Both the position numbers and the translations under genes were made by a program. From the IMG/VR virus record IMGVR_UViG_3300042471_000228, positions 1 to 64,000 of that record: 64,000 bases of DNA; one strand, written 5' to 3'. The notes beneath the pieces were generated by a model, which saw only the letters and a program-made list of their open reading frames with translations, was not told the DNA's origin and did not search any database. This document shows positions 34,333 through 45,400 of the stretch, piece by piece; positions within the stretch are counted from its first letter, which is position 1; every line of letters starts with the position of its first letter. The DNA is from a virus.

Positions 34333-36951
34333 TTAACCTTGATCATAATAACCACCATATCCAGCTCCTGTTTGCACAGGATACATTGATGCTAATGATT
34401 TCATATAGTCATCTGCGTAATTGGATTGAGTATTATCTGACATTAATTTCAAGAGTGTTTCATCATCTTCTTCTGGAAAACGATTTCTCAATAATGCAAA
34501 AGCATCCGCTTTCTGTTGACTATAAGGATTACTTGGATTTAGTTCATCACCTCCTGTAAATTCTACAAAACCACCAGAAGAAGGATCTGTCATATAGTGA
34601 TTACCATACACTTCGTTTAGTGCTTGTCCTTGTGCTCTATTAGTAATGGCATTAATTAGAGATTCTCTAATTCCTTGTCTTGCTTGAGCATTAGCATTAT
34701 CAAACTGTTGATTAGCAATAATAGTTTTATCATAGTAATCTTGCGCAGATGCTGCGTTTGCCATTCCAGTTTGATTGAATATATTTGCTTTTGTCAACTC
34801 AAACTGATTTGCCGCACCTACATTTATATTGTTGTATCTACCTAGTGTATCAGCAGTAGCTTTAGCAGCATTACCTTGAATCTGAGAAGCGCGTGCGTTG
34901 TATGCTTGTGCAGGTGCATATGCTCCAGCACCTTGAGTAGCAATATTTGCTTGCTCAGATATTGCAGCAAGTTCTCTAGTGGGATCGTAAAAAGTTGGTT
35001 CTGGTATATACGGTGCTAACTTAGGTGTCCACGGCATGTATTTCTTTACACGCATTAAATCACCAAAAGCACCTGCTGTAGCAATAGCATCTTGTAACCA
35101 CCATTCAGCACCAGGTCTTTCACGTCTTTGAGTTACATCAAGTTCATTTGTTGGTATTTCTCCTGGTCCTTCTGTTTCATCAACTTCAACATCTTGCATC
35201 TCAGGATCAATAGTGTATGCATCTAAATGATCTAGACCAATTTTTGCATCATCAGCACTTCTATAAATTTTACCTTCTGCACCTTTAAATGTTCTTTCAT
35301 TTCTTGCCGTCAATCCATCTTTAGGATCTGTTACAAACTCTTTAGTATATAGTTTAGATGGATCGTTTACTTTATCTCCTAGTTTCTTTACATCATAACC
35401 ATACAAACTAAGCATACCTTTACGATTTTGAATCTTAGACGAATCATCTAAATTTTCATAATCATCAAAAGTACCATTAGGATTAGTAGCTTGCCAGTAT
35501 CTGAATTCTAACATATCAGGATCAGCAAATCCATAGAAACCATCATCTCTTTTCTTTCCTTTTCCTTTTGGTACATTAGCTTCAGTTGCATTTTCATATT
35601 GAGATTGTGAAGCAATTTTAAATCCAGGAGCACCAAGATCTTTTAATCCTGTGCCTTTATTGTAAGATGATACTTTTGTAATAAAGTCTTTATCTTTTAA
35701 AGACATTGCATCTTTTGCTCCTGCATAGATGATCCAACCATCATTTGTTTTTTTAGCAAATCCTTTTTTATCTAGATCTTCTAAAAGAGCATTTGCTGCT
35801 TTTACATCCTCTTCAATAGATCCGTACTGAGGTTTATAATTCTCAGCACCTGAGAAAGACTGTCTTGTAGGAGTATTCTTATAGCCTATTTTAGTTACTT
35901 GTCTAAGTTTACCATTAGCATCTCTAAAGTAGTCACCAGCTTTTAAACTAGGATCACCTTGTTTTTTTACCTTAGACTCATCAATTTTTGCTTTAGATGG
36001 TTTACTCTGACTTACAGTTTTCTGAGTAGTCTTATTTGTTGTAGTGTTCATTACTGTACCAGGCTTAATAAAATCATTTGGTACACTAACACTTTGCGGC
36101 ATTGCAACACCTCTTCCGTCTACATAATACGCTCTACCTTGTGGATCAACATTTAAGTATATACCACTAGTAGGATCGAACTGTTGCTGTTGTCTTAGTC
36201 TATCTAATCTCCTTTGCAAACGATTCTGTCTTCTTACATTCATACCAAACTGTGCTTCCGGCATAGTTTCTTCATCTACAAATTCTTGTTCAGAAGGATT
36301 CTCCATTTCATACATGTCATCATCCAGCATCTCTTCCTGACCAGTCTCTTCAGTTCTTAATGGTAGCATATCCTTAGGATCAATCTGATTTACCATCATA
36401 TATGGAAGTGCTACAGTAGGAATACCATCTGGGAATCCTTTCATAGATTCTTGATATGCAGCAAGCTTTGCTAACTTAATATTGTAGTTAGAAATCATCT
36501 GCTCAGCAGTTTCCTTGCTACGCTTATCTAAATCAGGATCAGCAAGAATCTCACGATACTTATTGATATCATATTTCTTAGCAATAGCTGCAGGAGTTTT
36601 AGATTTAGTTTCTCCAAACTCTGCAAGAATCTCAGGATCCTTTATAATCATTGCACGAGTGTCACTAAAAATAAAACTCTCATCTGGTACATTTAAGGGT
36701 ACACCTCCTTGAGCATGTCTTTTACCTGATATATTAAAATGTGCAGGTAGACCACCAACTTTAGTTAGTACTGTTTCACCACCTTCAGCTTCTATAGTAG
36801 CTTGCTTTCTAGGTGCAGCTGTCAAGTTTTTTCTAACCTTCATAGGTTCTTGACTCATACCATTAGGTATGTACATTGGAGCTAGTTGATTGTAACTAAC
36901 TCCTCCGTCTTTTTTCTGAGGTATGCTTTTTATTTTTACTCTTCTAACCAT
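34333..36951 (-). CDS. Virion protein with conserved A-E-G-G-E / H-A-Q-G-G / I-F-S-D region
   Basis: The 872-residue protein starts with R-R-V-K-I-K-S-I-P-Q-K-K-D-G-G. A conserved-looking block at about 50-105 reads E-A-E-G-G-E-T-V...G-K-R-H-A-Q-G-G-V-P-L-N-V...F-I-F-S-D. Such blocks recur in large structural proteins of Bacteroidota phages, but the fold is not known to me. The middle is Gln/Arg-rich and then Gly/Lys-rich. The C-terminal third has an Ala/Gln-rich helical region (about 650-760) and ends Tyr/Gly-rich. It lies between a disordered virion protein and the cargo protein, so it is probably an internal or tail-channel component. The first residues match the C-terminal tag of the 2258-residue protein. 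Confidence 0.6.
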   Translation of the reverse strand: MVRRVKIKSIPQKKDGGVSYNQLAPMYIPNGMSQEPMKVRKNLTAAPRKQATIEAEGGETVLTKVGGLPAHFNISGKRHAQGGVPLNVPDESFIFSDTRAMIIKDPEILAEFGETKSKTPAAIAKKYDINKYREILADPDLDKRSKETAEQMISNYNIKLAKLAAYQESMKGFPDGIPTVALPYMMVNQIDPKDMLPLRTEETGQEEMLDDDMYEMENPSEQEFVDEETMPEAQFGMNVRRQNRLQRRLDRLRQQQQFDPTSGIYLNVDPQGRAYYVDGRGVAMPQSVSVPNDFIKPGTVMNTTTNKTTQKTVSQSKPSKAKIDESKVKKQGDPSLKAGDYFRDANGKLRQVTKIGYKNTPTRQSFSGAENYKPQYGSIEEDVKAANALLEDLDKKGFAKKTNDGWIIYAGAKDAMSLKDKDFITKVSSYNKGTGLKDLGAPGFKIASQSQYENATEANVPKGKGKKRDDGFYGFADPDMLEFRYWQATNPNGTFDDYENLDDSSKIQNRKGMLSLYGYDVKKLGDKVNDPSKLYTKEFVTDPKDGLTARNERTFKGAEGKIYRSADDAKIGLDHLDAYTIDPEMQDVEVDETEGPGEIPTNELDVTQRRERPGAEWWLQDAIATAGAFGDLMRVKKYMPWTPKLAPYIPEPTFYDPTRELAAISEQANIATQGAGAYAPAQAYNARASQIQGNAAKATADTLGRYNNINVGAANQFELTKANIFNQTGMANAASAQDYYDKTIIANQQFDNANAQARQGIRESLINAITNRAQGQALNEVYGNHYMTDPSSGGFVEFTGGDELNPSNPYSQQKADAFALLRNRFPEEDDETLLKLMSDNTQSNYADDYMKSLASMYPVQTGAGYGGYYDQG

Positions 36952-36957
36952 AATTAA

Positions 36958-39417
36958 TTAGTCTAAGTATTCAACTTGTCCACCCATGTTAATGATCTCC
37001 TGAATCTCTTCGTCACTCAAATAATATTCTCCACCTTTCTTATAGGATCCTCCATATCTAGCATATGGTGATGTAAAGTTATATCCGGGAAATTGTACAG
37101 GTACTTGTTGATCAAGTCTAAAGTATCCTTGATCATTATAATCACCTCTGTCCTTTTTTGTATTTTTTGTATATACCTGATCGGCAGACATTTTATTATA
37201 CACTTCCTTTTTCTTCTTTTCATTACCCATATTCTGAGTAAAACCTTCTATAAGATTTAAACCTGCCAACATTGTTGGTGCTTCGTATGGATTATAACTT
37301 CCCAATTTTTGTCTTACTCTTGTACGACTCTTTAGTTCAAGATCTTCATTTGCTCCTTCAGGCGCTTCTTCGTAAATAGTATTACCTGCGTAATCTTCAC
37401 GTTCTGTAGTATCGTATCCATCCATACTATAACCAGCTGTTCCAAATGGATCTTCTTCTTCTTCTTCATATTCAGAACCCATTTGATACTGAATGAGACC
37501 ACCATATTCTTTTATGTATTCAGGTCTCATATATTGAGAGAAAGTTTCTGCTTCAGATGGTCCCATCATTCCAGGTGCAGGTCGCCAATTACCTATTCTA
37601 TTATAGCGATTCTCTAATCTGTCTAGTTTATTGGATTCTCGTCTAGTTAAACCTTGTCCGTATTGCTCTCCTAAATTACCTTCACGTTGATACAACTCAT
37701 CTATTCTAGAACCTAAATTACGTCTTCTATTCTGGAAAGATTGATTACGCAGTTCAGAATATGCATTGTTATAACCTCTTGGATCATACACAGATTTCAT
37801 AGGAATCTGTTCTTTCTGAGATTTCATTTCTCCGACAGACATAGGATTTCCTCTCTCTGTATAATTAATATCACGATTATTTCGTGCAGCTCTATTAAAG
37901 ATAGAACCTCTTTCACCAGTAGATTCTGCAGATTCTGCAGATTGAGATCCTGCGGTATTACCTAATGCATTTCCTGAAGGACCATATGTATCAAAATAAA
38001 AGTCTATAGACTTAGCTCTGTTACCAGGTAATAGAGCACGTCTCTTATTGATACTCATACGAGATAAGAAAGTTCTGTATTCAGCTGGTGTCATTCCTGC
38101 TGCAGCAGCTTCTTTCTTTTCTTGTTCACTTCCTGCTGCGGGTGCTCCTGCATTTGTAGAAGTTCCTTCTTTAGTTCCTTCTTTTCTTGCTGCTGCTTCC
38201 TCTTCTTTCTTCTTAGCAATATCATCTATAGTTTTTTCTACAATAGATTCTTTTTTAGAATCATCTTCTGTTTTTAAAGTAGTAGGACCTTTTGATTGCA
38301 ATTTAACAGGGGAATCCGTAAAAATAGGATCAATTATACTAGCATCAATTTCTTGAGGTGCAGCATTAGGATCTATGGGAACAGGTAGATATTCTTCTTC
38401 TTCTCCTTCAGGAATTAGTGAGATATTACGCATTTTATTTCGAAAATCTAATTGAGATTGAATATCAGTAGGATTTTCTGGAATGTATTCGTTATCCGGA
38501 TATGGTGATAAAGAATTTCTATTTATTTCATATTGTGAACGTACTTCAATAGGTGTTCCTGCTCCAGGTACATTTTCTGAAAGAATGTTTTGATTATATG
38601 ATGGATTCTGAGTAGTAAGACCTAATGATGGAATACTTGGAACATAGTTAACTATATTAGGATTAACTCCTTGTGCAGCATTAGGATCTATAGGAATAGG
38701 TAAATATTCTTCTTCTCCTTCAGGAAGTAGTGAGATACCAGAACGTAATATAGGAGGATTCATATGATCAAACGGTAGTGTTGCTTGATCTCTAAAATTA
38801 CGACCCATCTGTGCAATAGGCATCTGTTTAGTCTTTATCTTTTTAACGTACACATCATCAGGTGTACCCGCCCATTCTTCAGCAAGTGTTAAGAAATTAT
38901 CTTGAAGTTTTCCTATATTAGCATTATTACTATATGCATCCATCCAAGCATTTGCTTTTGTGAAATCAGGTTGAGGACCAGCAAATCCACCGTATTGGAA
39001 CATATTAGTCAATTCATTCTCGTACTCAGAAGCTTCGTTCATTAACTCTTCTTCCATAGTAGACATAGCTTTTTCTTTGACCTTTCTCAAGAAATCAGCT
39101 ACTCTTGTTGACTTTTGAGAACCCATGTCCATGGAAGATCCACCATCCTGCATCTTTCCATAATGCTGCATGTACTGCATATTCATCTTCTGAATATCAT
39201 TCATTGCTCCACCATCCTGAAAAACAAAAGGTGTTTTAGGAGTAGGTGCACCATAGTTAAAGAACTGGTTCATAGTAGGTGCTTGTGGAAATGCTTCACC
39301 ACCGGTTTTTCTAATCCGTGGTGCAAAACGTGATGGGTTACTATACATAAGGAAATCTCTTAATTCTATTGCAAGAGGATTGTTTTTTTTATTATTACGA
39401 GAGTTTCGTCTTTTCAT
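36958..39417 (-). CDS. Low-complexity virion protein rich in Gly-Gly motifs
   Basis: The 819-residue protein has a very basic first 20 residues (R-R-N-S-R-N-N-K-K-N-N) and many short Gly-Gly motifs preceded by K, D, Y or M (K-T-G-G, Q-D-G-G twice, Q-Y-G-G, E-Y-G-G, R-Y-G-G, K-K-G-G, M-G-G). A 21/22-residue internal repeat (I-S-L-[LI]-P-E-G-E-E-E...P-I-D-P-N-A-A) occurs at about 228-248 and 332-353. Acidic tracts and Arg/Asn-rich stretches alternate; little globular structure is predicted by eye. It may be a packaged, DNA-associated or scaffolding protein. No enzymatic motif is visible. Its stop is 6 bases before the next start. Confidence 0.6.
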   Translation of the reverse strand: MKRRNSRNNKKNNPLAIELRDFLMYSNPSRFAPRIRKTGGEAFPQAPTMNQFFNYGAPTPKTPFVFQDGGAMNDIQKMNMQYMQHYGKMQDGGSSMDMGSQKSTRVADFLRKVKEKAMSTMEEELMNEASEYENELTNMFQYGGFAGPQPDFTKANAWMDAYSNNANIGKLQDNFLTLAEEWAGTPDDVYVKKIKTKQMPIAQMGRNFRDQATLPFDHMNPPILRSGISLLPEGEEEYLPIPIDPNAAQGVNPNIVNYVPSIPSLGLTTQNPSYNQNILSENVPGAGTPIEVRSQYEINRNSLSPYPDNEYIPENPTDIQSQLDFRNKMRNISLIPEGEEEEYLPVPIDPNAAPQEIDASIIDPIFTDSPVKLQSKGPTTLKTEDDSKKESIVEKTIDDIAKKKEEEAAARKEGTKEGTSTNAGAPAAGSEQEKKEAAAAGMTPAEYRTFLSRMSINKRRALLPGNRAKSIDFYFDTYGPSGNALGNTAGSQSAESAESTGERGSIFNRAARNNRDINYTERGNPMSVGEMKSQKEQIPMKSVYDPRGYNNAYSELRNQSFQNRRRNLGSRIDELYQREGNLGEQYGQGLTRRESNKLDRLENRYNRIGNWRPAPGMMGPSEAETFSQYMRPEYIKEYGGLIQYQMGSEYEEEEEDPFGTAGYSMDGYDTTEREDYAGNTIYEEAPEGANEDLELKSRTRVRQKLGSYNPYEAPTMLAGLNLIEGFTQNMGNEKKKKEVYNKMSADQVYTKNTKKDRGDYNDQGYFRLDQQVPVQFPGYNFTSPYARYGGSYKKGGEYYLSDEEIQEIINMGGQVEYLD
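38359..38424 (-). repeat. Internal 22-residue repeat, copy 2
   Basis: This is the second copy, with substitutions I for L and V for I and one inserted Glu. High DNA identity suggests a fairly recent in-gene duplication. Confidence 0.8.
38674..38736 (-). repeat. Internal 21-residue repeat, copy 1
   Basis: It encodes I-S-L-L-P-E-G-E-E-E-Y-L-P-I-P-I-D-P-N-A-A, near-identical to 38359-38424, which has one extra Glu codon. Confidence 0.8.
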
Positions 39418-39454
39418 CTGGCTAATATAGTGATTATATACAAGATACTAAAAT

Positions 39455-42400
39455 TTACTGAGTATTCCTAGGAAGACTCTTGATCTTTACTTTTCTAACA
39501 GAACCTCCATTGTTTTTAAAATAAAAGTCTCTACCATCAGGATTTGATATACCATCAGGTAGCATGTTTTTAGCTGAGGCTTTATATAGAATTTCTTTTT
39601 TAACTTTATTAGGTATAGGTAATAACCCAATTGTTGTACCAGTAGCATTATTAAGTATGTCTTCTAATGCTTCTCTTCCTTTATATTTTAATGGTCTATC
39701 ATCATTAAATATTGTACCTAGTTCATGTCCTACTCCCATGATGTTTGCACCTAACCAACCTAGTGCTGGAGAAACAATTGGTATATTACCTGTTTTATTT
39801 GCTATAGCTTGTTGAGTATACATTCCAGCTAAAGGATGTCTAAAATTATCTACTGGATCTTCTCCAGGTTCTAATCCTTCTGCTGCTTCACGAGCTGCTT
39901 TACCCATAGGATCTCCTAATGATTTATTTAATCTATCTTCAAATGACATACGTCTACTGCGAATCTTTAGAGGTTTTTCACTATGAGTAGAATCCCAAGT
40001 ATTATCTTGAGGATCATATATCATAGAAAACTTTTGTAATTCAGTAACAGGAATAATATTACCATTTGAATCTAGATATCTAGCATAAGATTTAAAATTA
40101 GGATCTAGATAAATACTTTGTCCAGTAGGTGTTTTATATTCCTTACCTTTAGTAGATCCACCTTCTTGTTTAACAGGTATTGAATCAAGTATCTTTTTTG
40201 TAAATGCGTTTCTGCTAACCATATCCTTACCTTTAGAGGTTCTCTTATATTCCTTTAGCATTTTCTGATGCGCTACTTCTTTTTCCTTAGGAGTTTTTGC
40301 ATTACTATACTCATCTATAGCTGAAGTAAACTTTGTAAAGTCCTTTATTACACCATTGTAAGTATAATCTACTATTAGATCTTTTAGCGTGTCAGGTACT
40401 TTATCAAAAGCATTTTTTCCATGTCTGTTGTTGTAAACTCTTTCAGCAGTAATTAGATGGTTTGCTAGATCTTTATTAAATAATTCTTCAGCTTGTTTTT
40501 CTGTTATACCTTTAGAGTATGTTCCCTTTCGTACTTCTTCATCAGTCAACTTATGTCCGTAAGCAATAGTTTTATTACCACCTTCTTTTGAAGCATGTGG
40601 TAACCACTTTTGAGAATTCTTATTAAATCCTTCTCTAATACCGTTCTCCTCTATTTTTAATGCCTTTATGTATTCTTCTGTTGGAGTATACTTTTTACGA
40701 AGTTGTTTAGGTGTACTAGGAACAGTTGTAGCATTAGCAGCAAATGGTTGGAAGTTTTCTCCCCATTGATAATTACCTATATCTCTAACTGCTCCAATAG
40801 TTTTAGGAACTAATGGATTTGAAGCAGTCTCTAACAATTTTGCTTGCTTTGCAACTTTATTTGCTGCTTTAGTAGCATTAGCTAATTTAGCAGTTTGTTG
40901 TGCTGCACGTAACCATTTAGCAGCACCTGCTGTAGCAATATTTAATCCATCTAATGCAGCTCCTGATAAATCTCCTTCATATAAATTTTTACCTAATCCT
41001 ATTGCAGATGCTCCCATTCCTATATATCCTGGTACAAAAGATGCCGCATCTAATGTTAAATCAAATGCATCAGACGTATCTGTTGATGGTTTGGTATTTC
41101 TTTTCCAATTTGCATTTTTATATTCATCAACGGTATTCCATCCCATAGCTTTCGCACGTCTCTCTAATTCTTTTTGATCAACTTGACCTTTAGATTGATA
41201 CTTTACTAAACCCCCGTCTTTGAATTCGTACTTACCCAAATAGATACCTTCTACTGCACCACCTTTTTTCATTGTTTGTTTATCATACACGGTAACTAGA
41301 TCTTCATATTTGAATCTATCATTTCCTGCAGCTTTAGCTTGACTCCTTCTATTGTTTATATAGTTATCATAGGAACCAGCATCTACTAGATCTTTTGCAA
41401 TCTTTCCTACAGACTGATTGTATGCAATACCAGAAAGTTTTGCTAATTGATCCGCTGTCAGATTGATACCTTTATTATTAGATATCTCTTTTAAGAATAG
41501 ATAGTCTTTTGCAATTTTATAGAAAGTTGGTAAAGCTGCCTTCTCAGGTTTATCTAACTCATAATCAGACTTTATCAGTTTTTTCCTTAACTCTTCATTT
41601 AGATTAGTTTCATCTTTAAGTTTTGTTAAACCCATTGACTTCTCTCTATCCGAAAGGAATGTATCCTGTAATGTTTTTTCAAATGCATTAACTTGTTCAG
41701 AACTTTTACCAGCATATGTTTCAAGTGTAGGTATTGCTCTTGATACACGCATCAATTTATCAAACTCATTCTCAGATATTGGAATATCTTTTAACAAAGC
41801 TTTTTTGTTATTCTCAATTGTCTTCAAGAATTTGTAAGTAGTCTTTCCAGAAATACTTTCAGCTAATCCATCAAATTCATTTCTTGCTAGTGCTCCTTTA
41901 GGATTAAACTTACCATATTCAGTTTGATAATAGTTAACACCTTGTTCAGGAATACCGGATCCATCAGCTAGTGCACCTTCATAATAGTTAGGTCTAGTGA
42001 TACCAGATATCATTGAAACTTTGTTCTTTCCATTACCTTTAACCTTTCCTTCTAAGAAGTTAGTTAAAGGATCTTTTTCAACTTTACCGTGTACGTTGTG
42101 CTCAACAAATAGTTTACCTTGGTCATCTGCTTTTACTACACCAACGTGTGTTGTAAATAATCTATTATTTAATGACTTAGTTTGATTGTAAGCTTCTTCT
42201 GTATAGTTAGATCCTTCATAGAATATATTAACAACGTCACCTGGTTTTACTTTACTATCCCAAGTAACACCTCCACCTATAATATCTTTTAGATAAGATG
42301 CTTGATTCTGTAAGTTAGATTTTATAAATGATGCAATCTGATCTTTATTTTTTAAATCAGGAACCTGATCTCTTTCTGGTAAACCTGCAAATACTAATTT

Positions 42401-45400
42401 ACCACCTTTACTTTGAATGTTATCTGATATGTGCCATGCAGAACCACTTAAACCTAGATTCTCACGCGCTTCAAATCCAGCAGCATCTTCGTCACAAATA
42501 GTTCCATTAACATACTGAGCACACATTCCAAATGGTGTCTTAGAATCAGGGTTTAATTTAAACTTAAACGCAACTCTAGGATTAAACTCAGTTATATCAT
42601 CCGTGTTAAACTTGGTACCTTTGAAATAACCTTTACTATTTAGACTCTTTTCAAAATCTCTTATAGCTTGGTTTGAAGCACTGATATTAGCAGAACCATC
42701 TTCTTGAATAAATGTATTAAGATCTAATGGCGTCTGTATACCAAGTGTGGTTTTAGAATCATTTTGATTTTTAAAATCCTTTATAGCTTTTTTGGTAACG
42801 TCATCTAGAACACCTTCTTTATAAGGTTTATTATGTTCATTGTATTTCTCAACAGCTTCTCTTGTTTTTTTACCAAATATTCCATCAATACCATCTTTGT
42901 TAGGACCGTATTTACCTAACATATCCATGAGTCCGTTACTAGCTAGGAACTTCTGAAGCTCAATAACTTCTTCTTTAGATTTATAATTTTTAGGATCAAT
43001 CTCTTTAGACTCAAATACACCAGCGTTTTTAAAATTATTCTGTATGCTTTTAATATCATCTTCAGAATAGTCAGACTCATTCATGAATCTTAGTTTATAG
43101 TCTGCAGATTTTTTATAGTCCTTTACTAGATTCTCTTTGTTATTATATAGAGGTTCTGTGGAACTGAACTTTGGAGAAGTTTCATATTGCTTAATTTCTT
43201 TTTGAATTGCCGCTTCTTCTTGTGCAGTTTTTAATGCTGGAAACTTATCTTGAAAATAAGCATCCATGTTTTTCAAATCTACTTGTGGTTTCTGTAGAGC
43301 GATCCTTTCTTGTGGTATACCTAAAGCTTTTTCAAATCTATCTTTTTGAATAGCTTGTGCGTATTTCTCAGAACCACCGTCTACCATTTTCACAAGACCT
43401 CCATCTCTAAACTCATACTTACCTAGATAGATACCACCATCTCTCATTCCTTCCGGTTCTTGAGATCTATTATATAATTGTGAACCTACATATCCTGCAC
43501 CTATAGCAGGTACTGCAGCTGGTAACATTTTAATAAGTCTTCTCTTTTCTTCTAAAGATGTTTCTGGTTTAAAGTGTTTATTAAGATTTCCTGTTTCAAT
43601 TAAGTAATCTGTAAAATCATCTCTATCTTGTTTAATAACATCAATAGCTTGTTGCATAGATAAACCATCTCTTTTCATGAGCTCTGATGCTAGATTTGCT
43701 CTAGCTCCTGATAACTCAGCGTGTAATTCAGTAGGAGCAGACGCCCACGTTCGATACGTCTTAGGAGCATTTGGTTGAACCATTGCTCTATTAAAATCTG
43801 CAGCAATAGGATTATTTGCATGACTTGTAAAATACTCATACTGAGGATCATAACTTTCTAAAGTTGATTCCCACTTTCCTATCTTTTGAGCATCGTGTGC
43901 TATTTCATGAGCATTTGTGTGTCTTATTTTGTTAGGATCAATTAATCGATTTTGATTAACATCAACTAATACATCCTTAGTTTTTGTTTTAAAAGGATTT
44001 GATAAACTCCGAGGTAACTTCTCTTTTGCTAAGTGAGTTGTTAATACAGGACGACCCTGAGTACCTAGTGTAATTGTACTATGCTGAGTTCTTACACCAC
44101 CTATATTATCAATATTTCCTTTTAAAAATAGCTTGTCATATTCTGGTAAGTTTTGAAAACTAGGATCATTCTCATCAAAGTATACTAGTTTATTTTTTTT
44201 ATCATTTGGCAGAACAGTTTCTAATTTATCAACATCTCTATCAGCATTTGCTCTTTTTAAATCTAATACTTTTCTTTCAAACTCAGGATCATAAATAGAA
44301 GTGCTATTTTTTAATTCATTTACTTTATTTAGATCTACATCATGAGAAGTAACCCAGTCACTTTCAAGTTTTCTACGATCATCCTGTAGTTTAAAAAACT
44401 CATCGGATAAACTTTCAAATCTTTCAAAGTTATTAGGATCTTTTAATTGCTCACTTATACTCTCTAATTGGTTATCTATATTATCAATATTCGCAGAAAA
44501 CTCTGAGTCAGCTTTTGATCTTGCTTTTGAAATTTCATCAAGTTGTGGTTTTACCCTAGTGTTGTAATCATCTAATCCAGCTTGATTATATGTCCATTTT
44601 TTTTGAAATTCAGTAGCATCATCAAAAGCTTTTTGTTGGTCAACTCTTGTAAAGTTTTCTGAATAACCCGATTCAGGTACTCTATCTATACTTACTCTTT
44701 TACGTTCTAAATCCTGTAGACCTTCTAACTCTATGTCATCTACACTTCTACCAATATTATTTTCTTTAAAGAATTCATCTATAGTATAATTGTCATATGT
44801 TTTAGGAGGTATGCTTTTTGAAACTTTTTTTGCAAACGATCCAAATGGTAAAAATCCTGCAGTGTTTAATCCTAGTTCTCCAGCACCACCCCAAGTAGTA
44901 TATGTTTCTTTTTCACCTAAATCTCTACCAACTCTTCCTACATCCATTAATACAGATGCTGGATTGAACGCTCCTATTACATCACTCATAGGAGATGATG
45001 TAGGATAGTTACCACTTAGGTTACCTTGTGGTACATAACCTCTTTGCATTAAAGATCCTACTGCATCAAGAGGTTGATCCATTGCGTAAATAAACTGATT
45101 CTTTAATCTCTCAGTACCATCTGTAGCAGGTTTTATTTCTCCTTGATCTAATAGTTGTTGCTTGATTTGTTCTTTCTTTTCTTCCTCAGCAATCTTCTTT
45201 TTAGTAGCTGCAGCTTTAACTTTCTTTGCGGGAGTCATACCATCCCTTTCATCTCTTTTAGCCTCTTCTACTCTAGGATTAGTTACATAAGTATTATCTT
45301 GAACAGCTGTTTGAGGTCTCAGACCTTCCATCATATATTCATCAAAACTAACTTGTCCTTTCTTCTGATACTTTACTAAACCACCATCTTTGAATTCGTA

